Shown here piece after piece: positions 36,701 to 43,031 of a DNA stretch of 64,000 nt; within the stretch, counting starts at the first letter, position 1, and every line of letters starts with the position of its first letter. Made by a program: the position numbers and the translations under genes. Origin of the DNA: Azotimanducus sp965220185 (lineage in GTDB: Bacteria; Pseudomonadota; Gammaproteobacteria; Pseudomonadales; Azotimanducaceae); NCBI GenBank assembly GCA_965220185.1, contig OZ244807.1:1488001-1552000 (forward strand), written 5' to 3'. The notes under the pieces were generated by a model, which saw only the letters and a program-made list of their open reading frames with translations, made no database searches and was not told the origin of the DNA.

Positions 36701-37994
36701 GGCCGATGTCGTGCGCAAGCTCAGCCGCGAATGGGAGCGCATCATGCGCCATGATTTCCGCCCGGTCCTCGAACCCGCTTTGGAAGCAATTTATGCGGTC
36801 GAGGCGACGGGCAAGACGGCTGGATTGGAACGAGCGCTGCATCATCTCGCTGCGGAAGCGGAGCGCATTGCGGAAACCTATGCGGACATGGGCGCCGACC
36901 ACGCCGGACCCCTGTTCAACCGCGTCATGGGCAATCAGGCGTCCGATGGCGCGTTTTTCACTCGGCCTGTTGCCGCGTCGCTCGCCGCAAGGCTGACGCT
37001 TGATGCGTGCGGTGAGCAGGACTGGTCCGATCCAGAGGTTTGGCGGCGGCACAAGACGGTCGATTTGGCGTGCGGTAGCGGTACGCTGCTTGCGGCGATG
37101 CTGACCGATATGAAGCGCCGTGCCGTCGAGAGAGGCGCGGATGCCGAGACGCTGAACCAGCTGCAGAAGCTAGCGGTGGAGGATGTCATCAAAGGACTGG
37201 ATATCAATCCTGTATCGCTGCAACTCGCTGCGTCGCAACTGACTGCGGGCAACAGCCACGTCAGTTACCGGAAAATGGGACTGCATCTGATGCCGTATGG
37301 CCCGGATAAGCACGCGCCGGACCGCGTGTACGCCGGTACGCTCGAGTTGTTGGCGCAGCGCGCGATCGTGCAAAGGCGGGACGAGCTCGATTTAGGTGAC
37401 GATGCCATCGAGTCGCAAGCGACTTGGCAAGCGGCGGATGAGGCCGAACTCGAAGATGCTGTGGATGCAGTGCAGGGCGCTCGCATTGTCATTATGAACC
37501 CGCCGTTCACCAACCGCGCCAATATGGGTGAGAAGTTCCGCAAGGAGACGCAGAATATCCTGCGAGATCGCGCCGACGAGCTGGAGGAAAAACTCACGCG
37601 AGCCGACCCAGGTCTGATGGAGTTTGCCGACAAAAACTCCATCGGACCGCTCTTCGTAGGTCTTGCAGACCACTGCATAGAGCGGTCCGATGGGGTGTTA
37701 TCGATGATCAACCCGACGATTGCGCTCACGGCACCTTCCGGTCAGCGCGAGCGGCTAGCGCTTGCCCAGCGTTTCCACATACACACTGTTTTGACCTCTC
37801 ACCAACCTCGGGATATCAACCTGAGCCAGCACACCGCCATCAACGAGAGCATCGTGGTGATGCGGCGACGTACCGGCGATAGCCTGCCGACCCGCTTCAT
37901 CAATCTTGATCGAGTGCCAGCGGACGATGGCGAAATCCTCAACTTTCACTCATGTCTACTTAATAATGCGGGGGGGGGGGGGGGGCGATCATGA
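33795..37994 (+). CDS. Single-polypeptide restriction-modification enzyme: nuclease-helicase-methyltransferase part (type ISP-like)
   Basis: A 1399 aa product with these modules in order. An Mrr-like PD-(D/E)XK nuclease comes first (D74 in AGIDAVAV, Q89-x-K91 in VAIQCKSRK). An SF2 helicase/translocase follows (Walker A GTGKT at 221-225, DEAH at 360-363, motif VI QAVGRAMR near 620). A helical coupler and an N6-adenine methyltransferase complete it (motif I DLACGSGTLL near 1090, motif IV NPPF at 1235-1238). This is the order of type ISP enzymes such as LlaGI and LlaBIII, whose target-recognition domain is C-terminal in the same chain. Here the frame ends right after a 16-G tract (AGGGGGRS-stop), and the recognition part continues in another frame at 37991. 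The start has a good GAGGTGGGGA upstream. Confidence 0.9.
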   Translation: MSEASTGQDIIAIAIEQAAEMNPQDTDGNWLEVVTVEAAPFIKEWDIAACWCWEKWPDRKRHFPNTTRQDAGIDAVAVRRSDARHVAIQCKSRKLDEAGCGASVKDDEIAKFGLASASEFWAERWLVTNGDTPLSSGAVNALAIHDKPLKQVNITNDLHQQQQANAATNTVAGGDEGLRSKSNMQDEAVSESVRILQEQARSESGGLLVGEARGRIILPCGTGKTRISLRIIEELTPAGGLSIVLCPSIALVAQIRREYLQHANASLDVLAVCSDESAGFDPKKEGSRNATLDPTVDNSNVSASEVKGKVTTDAGEIANWMREDALGKSIKVLIGTYQSSARVSEALLDADIRASVMIADEAHRTAGLKRKNSKQAAANKEERRLRDFTVCHDNSKFPVTYRVYQTATPRIYDVKRPTGNPNWIVRSMDDETTFGVELYRKSYQEAVQNRWLSDYRIIALGINDPDAYKTANELAKATKSTGRGQLTTTDYLRGLAFALTMGGATQGDEVDIKSCIAFMNTVDKSKNMAADLQTDHVRQWVSRWLSENADGRRVSDFSLEHLDASSNAAARETAKGRLAAADTANPHGIINVGIFGEGTDSPSLSAVAFLEARKSPIDVVQAVGRAMRTAPGKELGYIVCPVVIPRTADPEKWLSTSAPEEGWKELGQILLALRAHDQRIEENLEELLQLYIPNPPPVERTLVAIAAGAGRRIQYGEVQGPPGAAQQAVEQVLAGKNRFEAGIARLNEELDAEEEDSGESDVFRIGEQPAEYKASKVEMTQILIGKKHSDGAVELRADSVARDAPRTGEARGIVNILKTKARARKMINTGEGGIRVQPGSVRTPRKTAQERAEEQGQLMLKLSGLEDYGNAIKMNLLSKSGLSGNRVMRDLNILESSINEAAHHMRADGLLPALNTHFGLDRLKETGSRQADGCTIAALLMMNAAMLHQRISNGGWLSGISDLALIKNEADVVRKLSREWERIMRHDFRPVLEPALEAIYAVEATGKTAGLERALHHLAAEAERIAETYADMGADHAGPLFNRVMGNQASDGAFFTRPVAASLAARLTLDACGEQDWSDPEVWRRHKTVDLACGSGTLLAAMLTDMKRRAVERGADAETLNQLQKLAVEDVIKGLDINPVSLQLAASQLTAGNSHVSYRKMGLHLMPYGPDKHAPDRVYAGTLELLAQRAIVQRRDELDLGDDAIESQATWQAADEAELEDAVDAVQGARIVIMNPPFTNRANMGEKFRKETQNILRDRADELEEKLTRADPGLMEFADKNSIGPLFVGLADHCIERSDGVLSMINPTIALTAPSGQRERLALAQRFHIHTVLTSHQPRDINLSQHTAINESIVVMRRRTGDSLPTRFINLDRVPADDGEILNFHSCLLNNAGGGGGRS
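37970..37985. repeat. Homopolymer tract, 16 G, inside the restriction-modification gene
   Basis: Sixteen G between the methyltransferase and target-recognition parts. By frame count, 16 G gives a stop after AGGGGGRS with an ATGA overlap to the next frame. With 17 (or 14) G the frame reads through AGGGGGAIMNGWGE into the downstream part as one protein. With 18 (or 15) G it ends after GDHERLG. Slippage would therefore switch between fused, split and truncated forms. Confidence 0.92.
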
Positions 37995-39142
37995 ACGGCT
38001 GGGGTGAAGTAACCTATTGGCCTGCGGAGCGAATCGAAAGTGGGGACTGGACCCCCGCAATCTGGCGCTCACCGGCTTTAGCTGAGGCTGCGGCTTACTT
38101 CGCTAACCATCAAGACCTTAAGTCGATTCAAAATGAACTTGGCCAGTCGGCGCAAGCGACTGGCCGAGTTCTGCGCGGCTCGTTCGAGCCCACAGAACTC
38201 GGCATTCCGGGATCCTTCCCGATACTGAAATCCAAGAGTGGAACGGACGGGCAGACTACCATTCGGAGTCGGCCTGACGGCTATTGGATCCCCAAAAACC
38301 GGGATCAAAAAATACTCCAATCCAATGGAGGCACATATCCCGAAGCGGACAGAATCTTAGATAAAGCGGGGCATCTATTGGTAACTGCAGGGCAACGCAA
38401 CAGCACGGCTCGCGTTGCAGCAACAGCGAGTGATGAGAAATATGTGGGGAACGGATGGATGCCGATCACAGGGCTGTCACCGGAGGAGGCAAAAGCGACC
38501 GCAGTCTTTATCAATTCGACAGCTGGGCGTTTGCAATTGATGAGAAATCCGGGGCGTACGATAACGTTTCCAACATACAGCGCGGCCGAGGCTTCCAGTC
38601 TCCGTATTCCCGACATCAAAGACGACCGTATCCGTCAAACTTTGGCCGACTGCTGGGAACGCACCAAGGACATGGTCGTCCCCCAGTACAGAGACGGCGA
38701 GTGCGAAGTGCGTCGCCTCTGGGACGAAGCCGTCGCCGATGCGCTTGGCTGGGACGCTGCCGAGCTGACGCGGCTGCGCCTGCTCCTGCACAAAGAGCCC
38801 CATGTGCGCGGCTTAGGCTATGGGCAGCACGCCGATGAAGTGGAGGTCGCCCCTGCTGACCGCGAGCGTTTCGCAGAACTCGCCGACCGATGGGAGAGAG
38901 ACACCTTCTTCGTATCCAACTCAAGCCTTGCAGTCAAACACCCGGCCCACAGAGAGATCATAAGCATGGGGGAATCGGTAGTGCCCCTGATACTGGAACG
39001 GATGCGAAGAGAAAGGGGGCACTGGTTTTTCGCGTTGCACGCCATCACAGGAGCCAATCCTGTCAATCCTGCCGATAGAGGTAAGGTTGTAGTCATGCAG
39101 CAGGCTTGGCTACAGTGGGGCGAAGCCAATGGATACGTCTGA
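37991..39142 (+). CDS. Target-recognition part of the type ISP-like enzyme, fused to a small C-terminal module
   Basis: A 383 aa frame directly after the G tract, overlapping the upstream stop as ATGA. Residues 1 to about 285 have the look of a target-recognition domain (WPAERIESGDWTPAIWR at the start, NGWMPITGLSPEEAKATAVF, FPTYSAAEASSLRIPD, then a helical segment). The last 90 residues (about 295-383: FFVSNSSLAVKHPAHREII, MGESVVPLILERM, HWFFALHAITGANPV, WLQWGEANGY) resemble a small stand-alone protein that I recall next to DUF7689 genes, and such a gene does follow. The first 650 bp look AT-richer than the upstream part, which would fit a swapped recognition domain. It may be expressed by re-initiation even in the split state. 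Confidence 0.8.
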   Translation: MNGWGEVTYWPAERIESGDWTPAIWRSPALAEAAAYFANHQDLKSIQNELGQSAQATGRVLRGSFEPTELGIPGSFPILKSKSGTDGQTTIRSRPDGYWIPKNRDQKILQSNGGTYPEADRILDKAGHLLVTAGQRNSTARVAATASDEKYVGNGWMPITGLSPEEAKATAVFINSTAGRLQLMRNPGRTITFPTYSAAEASSLRIPDIKDDRIRQTLADCWERTKDMVVPQYRDGECEVRRLWDEAVADALGWDAAELTRLRLLLHKEPHVRGLGYGQHADEVEVAPADRERFAELADRWERDTFFVSNSSLAVKHPAHREIISMGESVVPLILERMRRERGHWFFALHAITGANPVNPADRGKVVVMQQAWLQWGEANGYV

Positions 39143-39593
39143 ATTAAGGCGAGCACTTATAGAATTATTCCCCAAGCTGTCCGTTGAACCCATTGAAATT
39201 GTTGCTCCCATTTCATGGAAGTACAACTGCATCGCGTATGCGGTTGGTGACGTGAGTCAGTGGTGGGGCACTCTGGAACAAGAAGATTACTGGCCCGATT
39301 ACGCTACGCGCTCAGAGCGCATGGAAAGCCTCATTGAAGTATTTGCCGGTCTCGGCTATCAGCGATGCGAAGACAGCTGTCCCGAAAGCGGCTATCAAAA
39401 GGTCGCGTTGTACGAAGAAGATGGCAAATGGACGCACGCGGCAGTGCAGATGCCGAGCGGACGCTGGCGCAGCAAAATGGAGAGGGGCCCGCTCATCGAG
39501 CACCTCAGCCCGGAATCGCTTGCGGGTGGCGTGTACGGTCATCCGACAACTTACATGCGGAGGCCCGTGACTGGTACAGCAACCTCGGCATAG
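39129..39593 (+). CDS. DUF7689-like protein
   Basis: A 154 aa soluble protein overlapping the previous gene by 14 bp. It has the pattern NCIAYAVGDVSQWWG near residue 33, then YWPDYATRSE, GYQKVALYEEDGKWTHAAVQ and YGHPTTYMRRP. A conserved Cys (in NCIAYA) and His (in THAA) in that order hint at a papain-like fold; that is my inference. I recognise the family as DUF7689-like from the motif pattern. Families of this type often occur beside a small partner gene, which here seems fused to the recognition subunit upstream. The role with restriction-modification is unknown. Confidence 0.6.
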   Translation: MDTSELRRALIELFPKLSVEPIEIVAPISWKYNCIAYAVGDVSQWWGTLEQEDYWPDYATRSERMESLIEVFAGLGYQRCEDSCPESGYQKVALYEEDGKWTHAAVQMPSGRWRSKMERGPLIEHLSPESLAGGVYGHPTTYMRRPVTGTATSA

Positions 39594-39624
39594 AGGTTTA
39601 TAGTGCGAAGATGCTCACCAAGTA

Positions 39625-39774
39625 TCAATATTCGGTCGCTTCTTGCCGTGTAAAGCCATAAACCTGACGCACGGCGTCGCGCACCTCGTCAAGCGCGATC
39701 TGGACAATCTGTTTGGCATCGAGATACGCACAGACACCTGCCTTTGCATCGTCCTTTGAACGGATGCCCTCTTG
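39625..39774 (-). pseudogene. Short C-terminal gene remnant
   Basis: A 50-codon open stretch with protein-like composition (KAGVCAYLDAKQIVQIALDE, then VYGFTRQEATEY and a stop). It is preceded directly by an in-frame TGA and has no start codon. It looks like the tail of a lost gene, but no family is recognised. It occupies most of the 220 bp gap between the DUF7689-like gene and the small secreted protein gene, which are convergent. Confidence 0.3.
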
Positions 39775-39813
39775 TCACCGGCCATCGCCCGGCACTCGCT
39801 TTTAGCTGTTCGC

Positions 39814-40490
39814 TTAGCTGTCGAGGTCGGGGCATCCCCAGTGCTGCCTGGCCGCCTGGCTCCCCGTAGTCTGGCCGGCGAGGATCAGGGTGCCGCCCCG
39901 CGTGCCGTTGCACATGCAGTCCGCCATGTCCTGCCGGGTGCTCGCCACCGCGAAGCACCCGGTGCGGCCGAACTTCGTGAGGTCTGCGCTGCCGTCAGGC
40001 TTCAGGTTCTGCTCGGCGTTGGTGAACTCGCCGCGGGTCTTGAAGCAATAGCGGGCAATCGGATTTGCTAATGGTCTTGTGGTCTCGTTGTATACAACGA
40101 ATGTGTAGCGCGTATTCTTCTTTAGGCTGGAGAAGGTGCCGGACTGTGCCGCCAGTGGTTGGGATGTGCCGAGATTTGTTACCTGCTGTGGAGTACCCTT
40201 CCCGCCTTCTTGAACTCCCGCATATACTGTGTATGACTCTAAAAAGGAGATTTCGTTAAAGTTGAATGTCAGGCTGTCGTTTGTGGGAGTCCCTATAATA
40301 TTTCCAAATTCCGTCCCGGTCTCTGAAGCGCCGCCTTGCGTGCAGGCTTCCGTGCCAGTGGCCGCCGGAATGACTAGCTGCGCCTGCGCTGGTCCGGCTA
40401 GCAGCGCCAGCAGCAGGAGTGGCGCTAATTTAGAGTATGTGTGTGTGGGGGGGGGGGGGGGGGGGGGGTGAACATGGTCGTGCTGAACAT
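39814..40490 (-). CDS. Small secreted protein with poly-C tract before its signal peptide (probably phase-variable)
   Basis: The mature part of about 190 aa follows a clear signal sequence (SKLAPLLLLALLAGPAQA-Q). The body has beta-strand character with a fibronectin-like segment (NTRYTFVVYNETTRPL) and several Cys near the C-terminus (CFAVAST, CMCNGTRGG, WGCPDLDS). ATG codons at 40490 and 40475 are in one frame upstream of a 22-C tract. With 22 C they run into a stop (PHTHTLN-stop); with 23 or 20 C they join the signal peptide through a poly-Pro stretch. So from these starts the gene is OFF as sequenced. An alternative open frame from 40629 passes through the tract, but its first part looks non-coding and nearly reaches the tRNA. 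No clear ribosome site is visible. Confidence 0.65.
40447..40468. repeat. Homopolymer tract, 22 G on + strand, at the secreted-protein start
   Basis: Twenty-two G on the + strand (C on the coding strand), next to a short GT repeat (GTGTGTG). It lies between the candidate ATG codons (40475, 40490) and the signal-peptide core of the minus-strand gene. A change of +1 or -2 would join the ATG frame to the secreted protein. Confidence 0.92.
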
Positions 40491-40648
40491 TGTGGCTACA
40501 CGGATTAGAGGCTACGTCAGGGAGACTAAAACAGTTTGAGCGGCATGTCAACCGGTTGCGCCGCCAAACAGAAATGATGGGGTTTACAAAAGGAAGGCTG
40601 TCAACTTCCCTACGTAATTTCCATTGCAAAAGCGTGCAAGGTGAGGAC

Positions 40649-40724
40649 TGGAGCGGGAAACCGGGTTCGAACCGGCGACCTCAACCTTGGCAAGGTTGCG
40701 CTCTACCAACTGAGCTATTCCCGC
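40649..40724 (-). tRNA. tRNA-Gly (anticodon GCC)
   Basis: A complete cloverleaf on the minus strand. The acceptor stem GCGGGAA pairs with TTCCCGC, followed by T and encoded CCA. The anticodon arm CAACC-TTGCCAA-GGTTG carries GCC, and the T arm contains GGTTCGAACCC. It stands alone, between the small secreted protein gene and the VapC-like gene. Confidence 0.96.
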
Positions 40725-40770
40725 GCTCACATGCAATTGTGCGAGAGTTGGGCGCGGGTTGCAAGTCGTT

Positions 40771-41163
40771 TCAAGTTCGCAGTTGCAGCAATTCAATGCC
40801 CATAGCCTCAGCCACTTGATTCATTCTATTGTCATAGCTCGCCAGCCTGATCTTCTGATCTCGTATCTTGAGGTGGTGAATACTGGCGAGATGCAACGCA
40901 TCGAGCGTGCGCACCGGCAATGGAAAGGGATCAAGAGCGCGCGCAAGCACTGGCGGTGCGAGCTCCACCAATGCCAAGCCGTCTATCAGTTGGCGGGCTG
41001 CATCGCCGTGCGAAGATTCAAGCTTCCTTGCGTGCAGACGAGTCCAAACTTCGTATTCGAGTAGCCGGCTCGCAATCAGTGGCTGACTCCATAGGGAATG
41101 CGGAGGCCTGATGTCCTCGGCAAGTATCTGAGCAAGCACAACCGAAGTATCGACGAATATCAT
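40771..41163 (-). CDS. VapC-like PIN-domain toxin
   Basis: A 130 aa PIN-domain protein of typical VapC length. Acidic active-site residues lie in MIFVDTSVVLA (Asp5), in SRLLEYEVWTRL (Glu), in VRTLDALHLAS (Asp) and in LASYDNRMNQVA (Asp). VapC toxins are ribonucleases that cut specific RNAs, often initiator tRNA. It overlaps the upstream antitoxin gene by 4 bp. It is unrelated in detail to the longer PIN protein at 24158-25078. Confidence 0.88.
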   Translation of the reverse strand: MIFVDTSVVLAQILAEDIRPPHSLWSQPLIASRLLEYEVWTRLHARKLESSHGDAARQLIDGLALVELAPPVLARALDPFPLPVRTLDALHLASIHHLKIRDQKIRLASYDNRMNQVAEAMGIELLQLRT

Positions 41164-41453
41164 CGATCACCACGGTCAGCATTAAGTTCCGAGAGAATCC
41201 TTGCGAGTGAATCAACGCCTGTTGGTGAAGGCGATTTGCCGTTGAGACTGACCAAGGGTGCCCGCACCCAACCTGCTCGCACCGCCTCAGCGAGCATTGC
41301 GTCGGCAATAATGTCGCCTCGATGTGGCTGTGGCGGTGAAATCTCGGCGATAACCTTTTCCCGATCAGTCACTAAGACGATTTCGCCCTGCGATGCAATG
41401 CGTATGAATTCGCTCAAGCGACTATTCAAAGTTTTGATGCCGACAGCTCTCAT
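41160..41453 (-). CDS. Phd/YefM-type antitoxin of the VapC-like toxin
   Basis: A 97 aa protein. The N-terminus MRAVGIKTLNSRLSEFIRIA and GEIVLVTDREKVIAEISPP match the Phd/YefM antitoxin fold (a DNA-binding N-terminus that also represses the operon). The C-terminal part is the flexible toxin-binding tail. It lies directly upstream of the PIN toxin with a 4 bp overlap, as in autoregulated toxin-antitoxin operons. The 41464-41742 stretch upstream shows no recognisable gene and probably contains the promoter. Confidence 0.82.
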   Translation of the reverse strand: MRAVGIKTLNSRLSEFIRIASQGEIVLVTDREKVIAEISPPQPHRGDIIADAMLAEAVRAGWVRAPLVSLNGKSPSPTGVDSLARILSELNADRGDR

Positions 41454-41742
41454 TCGTGCAAAGTAGCAACTCGTAGCTACCTAGTCAAGCACTGCCGAGT
41501 CGCACAAAGAAGCGCTTGACGCACATTCATATCGGACCAGAAAAAAGTTAACACAGCATGACAGTTGCATGAATGTTCGGTGACAGGTGCGAGGCCACTG
41601 TAACTGGGGTGTGTCCCTTTTTGTGAACCCGATCCGCCTTCGCTTGCCTTCTTCGGCGCATCACGCTCGTGTCAGGCTATGGCATGCGCCTCATCGATCA
41701 GCGCAAGCAAGGCAATTTGGTAGGCGGTTGCCTTATGCCGGA

Positions 41743-41849
41743 TAGGGCGCGTTCACACTATGCCCGCCAGCGCTGTTGTGCCCTGTGCAAGAGCCGAAAA
41801 AGCCGAATCGTATACATGTAAGCGGTCGATCCGGCTCTTGCCCAGGCTT
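41743..41849. repeat. Partial MITE-like element, family B (one end only)
   Basis: It starts TAGGGCGCGTTCACACTATG and continues CCCGCCAGCGCTGTTGT, matching the reverse complement of the right end of the full family B copy at 45210-45458. It also keeps the internal hairpin arms around AAGAGCCG / CGGCTCTT and CCCAGG. It ends where family A copy 2 begins, so its other end has been lost or displaced by that insertion. Confidence 0.7.
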
Positions 41850-42016
41850 CTAGGAGCCTGCGCCGTAGAAATTCAGGAAAGCGAAAATTCGATTCCGCCG
41901 TCCCTTTGAGCGGTCGATTGAGGATAATATCGAGTCATATTTGACGAAATCGAGCGTTCAAAGGAGCGAGTGGAAGCGGATTTGCAGCCCTGAATTCCTG
42001 CGGCGCAGGCTCCTAG
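41850..42016. repeat. MITE-like element, family A, copy 2
   Basis: A 167 bp element whose reverse complement aligns end to end with copy 1 (8253-8420) at roughly 85-90% by eye, including the interior segment TCGTCAAATATGACTCGATA. Terminal repeats are CTAGGAGCCTGCGCCG at the left and the complement at the right, with two mismatches further in. Its last bases (CTAG) supply the TAG stop codon of mdh on the minus strand, so it inserted at the 3' end of that gene. Confidence 0.85.
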
Positions 42017-42993
42017 GGCAGCAAATGCCTGACGGCATCGCGCTCTTCAATGAGCTCGGCTTGTGTGAGCAGCATGCGTTTGCGGCTTTCTTCACTGATT
42101 GACCAAGACTGTTCGATCTGCCATTCACCATCCTCCGCATGGCATGGGAACGAGTAGATGAGGCCAGGCTCGGTCTCAAAGCTGCCGTCTGAACAGACAC
42201 CCATGCTCACGACGTCCGTGCCGCCAGAGCCACTGAGCCAGTCGCGCATATGCTCGATAGCAGCGTTGGCAGCCGAAGCGGCTGACGAAGCCCCGCGCGC
42301 CTTGATGATCGCCGCGCCGCGCTGCTGTACCGATGGAATGAAGGTGTCAGAGACCCAAGCCGCATCGACAAGTTCGCTCGCGGCACGTCCATCAACCTTG
42401 GCGTTGGTGATGTCTGGATACTGCGTCGCCGAGTGATTGCCCCAGATGCACAGGCGCGTCACACGGCTGACGTGCGCACCGACCCGCTCTGCCAGCTGCG
42501 CTTTGGCGCGATTATGGTCGAGCCTCGTCATGGCGCTGAATTGCGCGGCCTTGAGACTCGGCGCGTTCTGCTGCGCAATGAGGCAGTTGGTGTTGGCTGG
42601 GTTGCCGACCACGAGCACGCGCACATTTCTCGATGCGACCTGATCGAGCGCGCGCCCTTGCACTGAAAAAATCGCTGCGTTGGCTTCCAAGAGATCTTTG
42701 CGTTCCATGCCCGGTCCGCGTGGCCGCGAGCCGACAAGCAGCGCGACCTCGGTGTCTGCAAAGGCTATTTCCGCATCGTCGCTTGCCTGCACGTCTGCAA
42801 GCAGGTCGAAGGCGCAGTCCTTGAGTTCCATGACCACGCCGTCCAAGGCATCGAGCGCTGGCGTGATTTCAAGCAGCTTGAGAATGACCGGCTGGTCGGG
42901 GCCGAGCAGCTGACCGGATGCAATCCGAAAGAGCAGGGCATAGCCGATTTGACCGGCAGCGCCGGTGACGGAAACGACGACAGGAGGCTTCAT
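42013..42993 (-). CDS. mdh: Malate dehydrogenase
   Basis: NAD-dependent malate to oxaloacetate interconversion in the TCA cycle. The 326 aa product is counted from the ATG at 42993 (MKPPVVVSVTGAAGQIGYAL); a TTG 12 bp upstream is less likely. Features of the cytosolic-type MDH family: nucleotide-binding GAAGQIGYALLFRIASG, LVVGNPANTNCLIA, RLDHNRAKAQLAERVG and the catalytic-His loop CIWGNHSATQYPD. The gene is complete. Its stop codon is formed by the end of MITE-like element A copy 2, so the original last residues may have been altered. fumC for the preceding TCA step is in the same window at 56176. Confidence 0.94.
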   Translation of the reverse strand: MKPPVVVSVTGAAGQIGYALLFRIASGQLLGPDQPVILKLLEITPALDALDGVVMELKDCAFDLLADVQASDDAEIAFADTEVALLVGSRPRGPGMERKDLLEANAAIFSVQGRALDQVASRNVRVLVVGNPANTNCLIAQQNAPSLKAAQFSAMTRLDHNRAKAQLAERVGAHVSRVTRLCIWGNHSATQYPDITNAKVDGRAASELVDAAWVSDTFIPSVQQRGAAIIKARGASSAASAANAAIEHMRDWLSGSGGTDVVSMGVCSDGSFETEPGLIYSFPCHAEDGEWQIEQSWSISEESRKRMLLTQAELIEERDAVRHLLP

Positions 42994-43031
42994 GTGGGGC
43001 TTCAATCAAGTGCAGAGCAGCGAAAATTGTA

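Noticed and set aside
23334..40468. G tracts as sequencing artefacts
   Set aside because: Two-colour sequencing can add false G runs at read ends, but these runs are internal with distinct unique flanks and sit at functionally meaningful points. Exact lengths may still be wrong by a base or two, which would change the ON/OFF calls.
40491..40629. Start of the small secreted protein at 40629
   Set aside because: The added residues show no protein-like pattern and nearly reach the tRNA-Gly gene. The ATG codons at 40475/40490 next to the tract are more plausible, though no ribosome site supports either.
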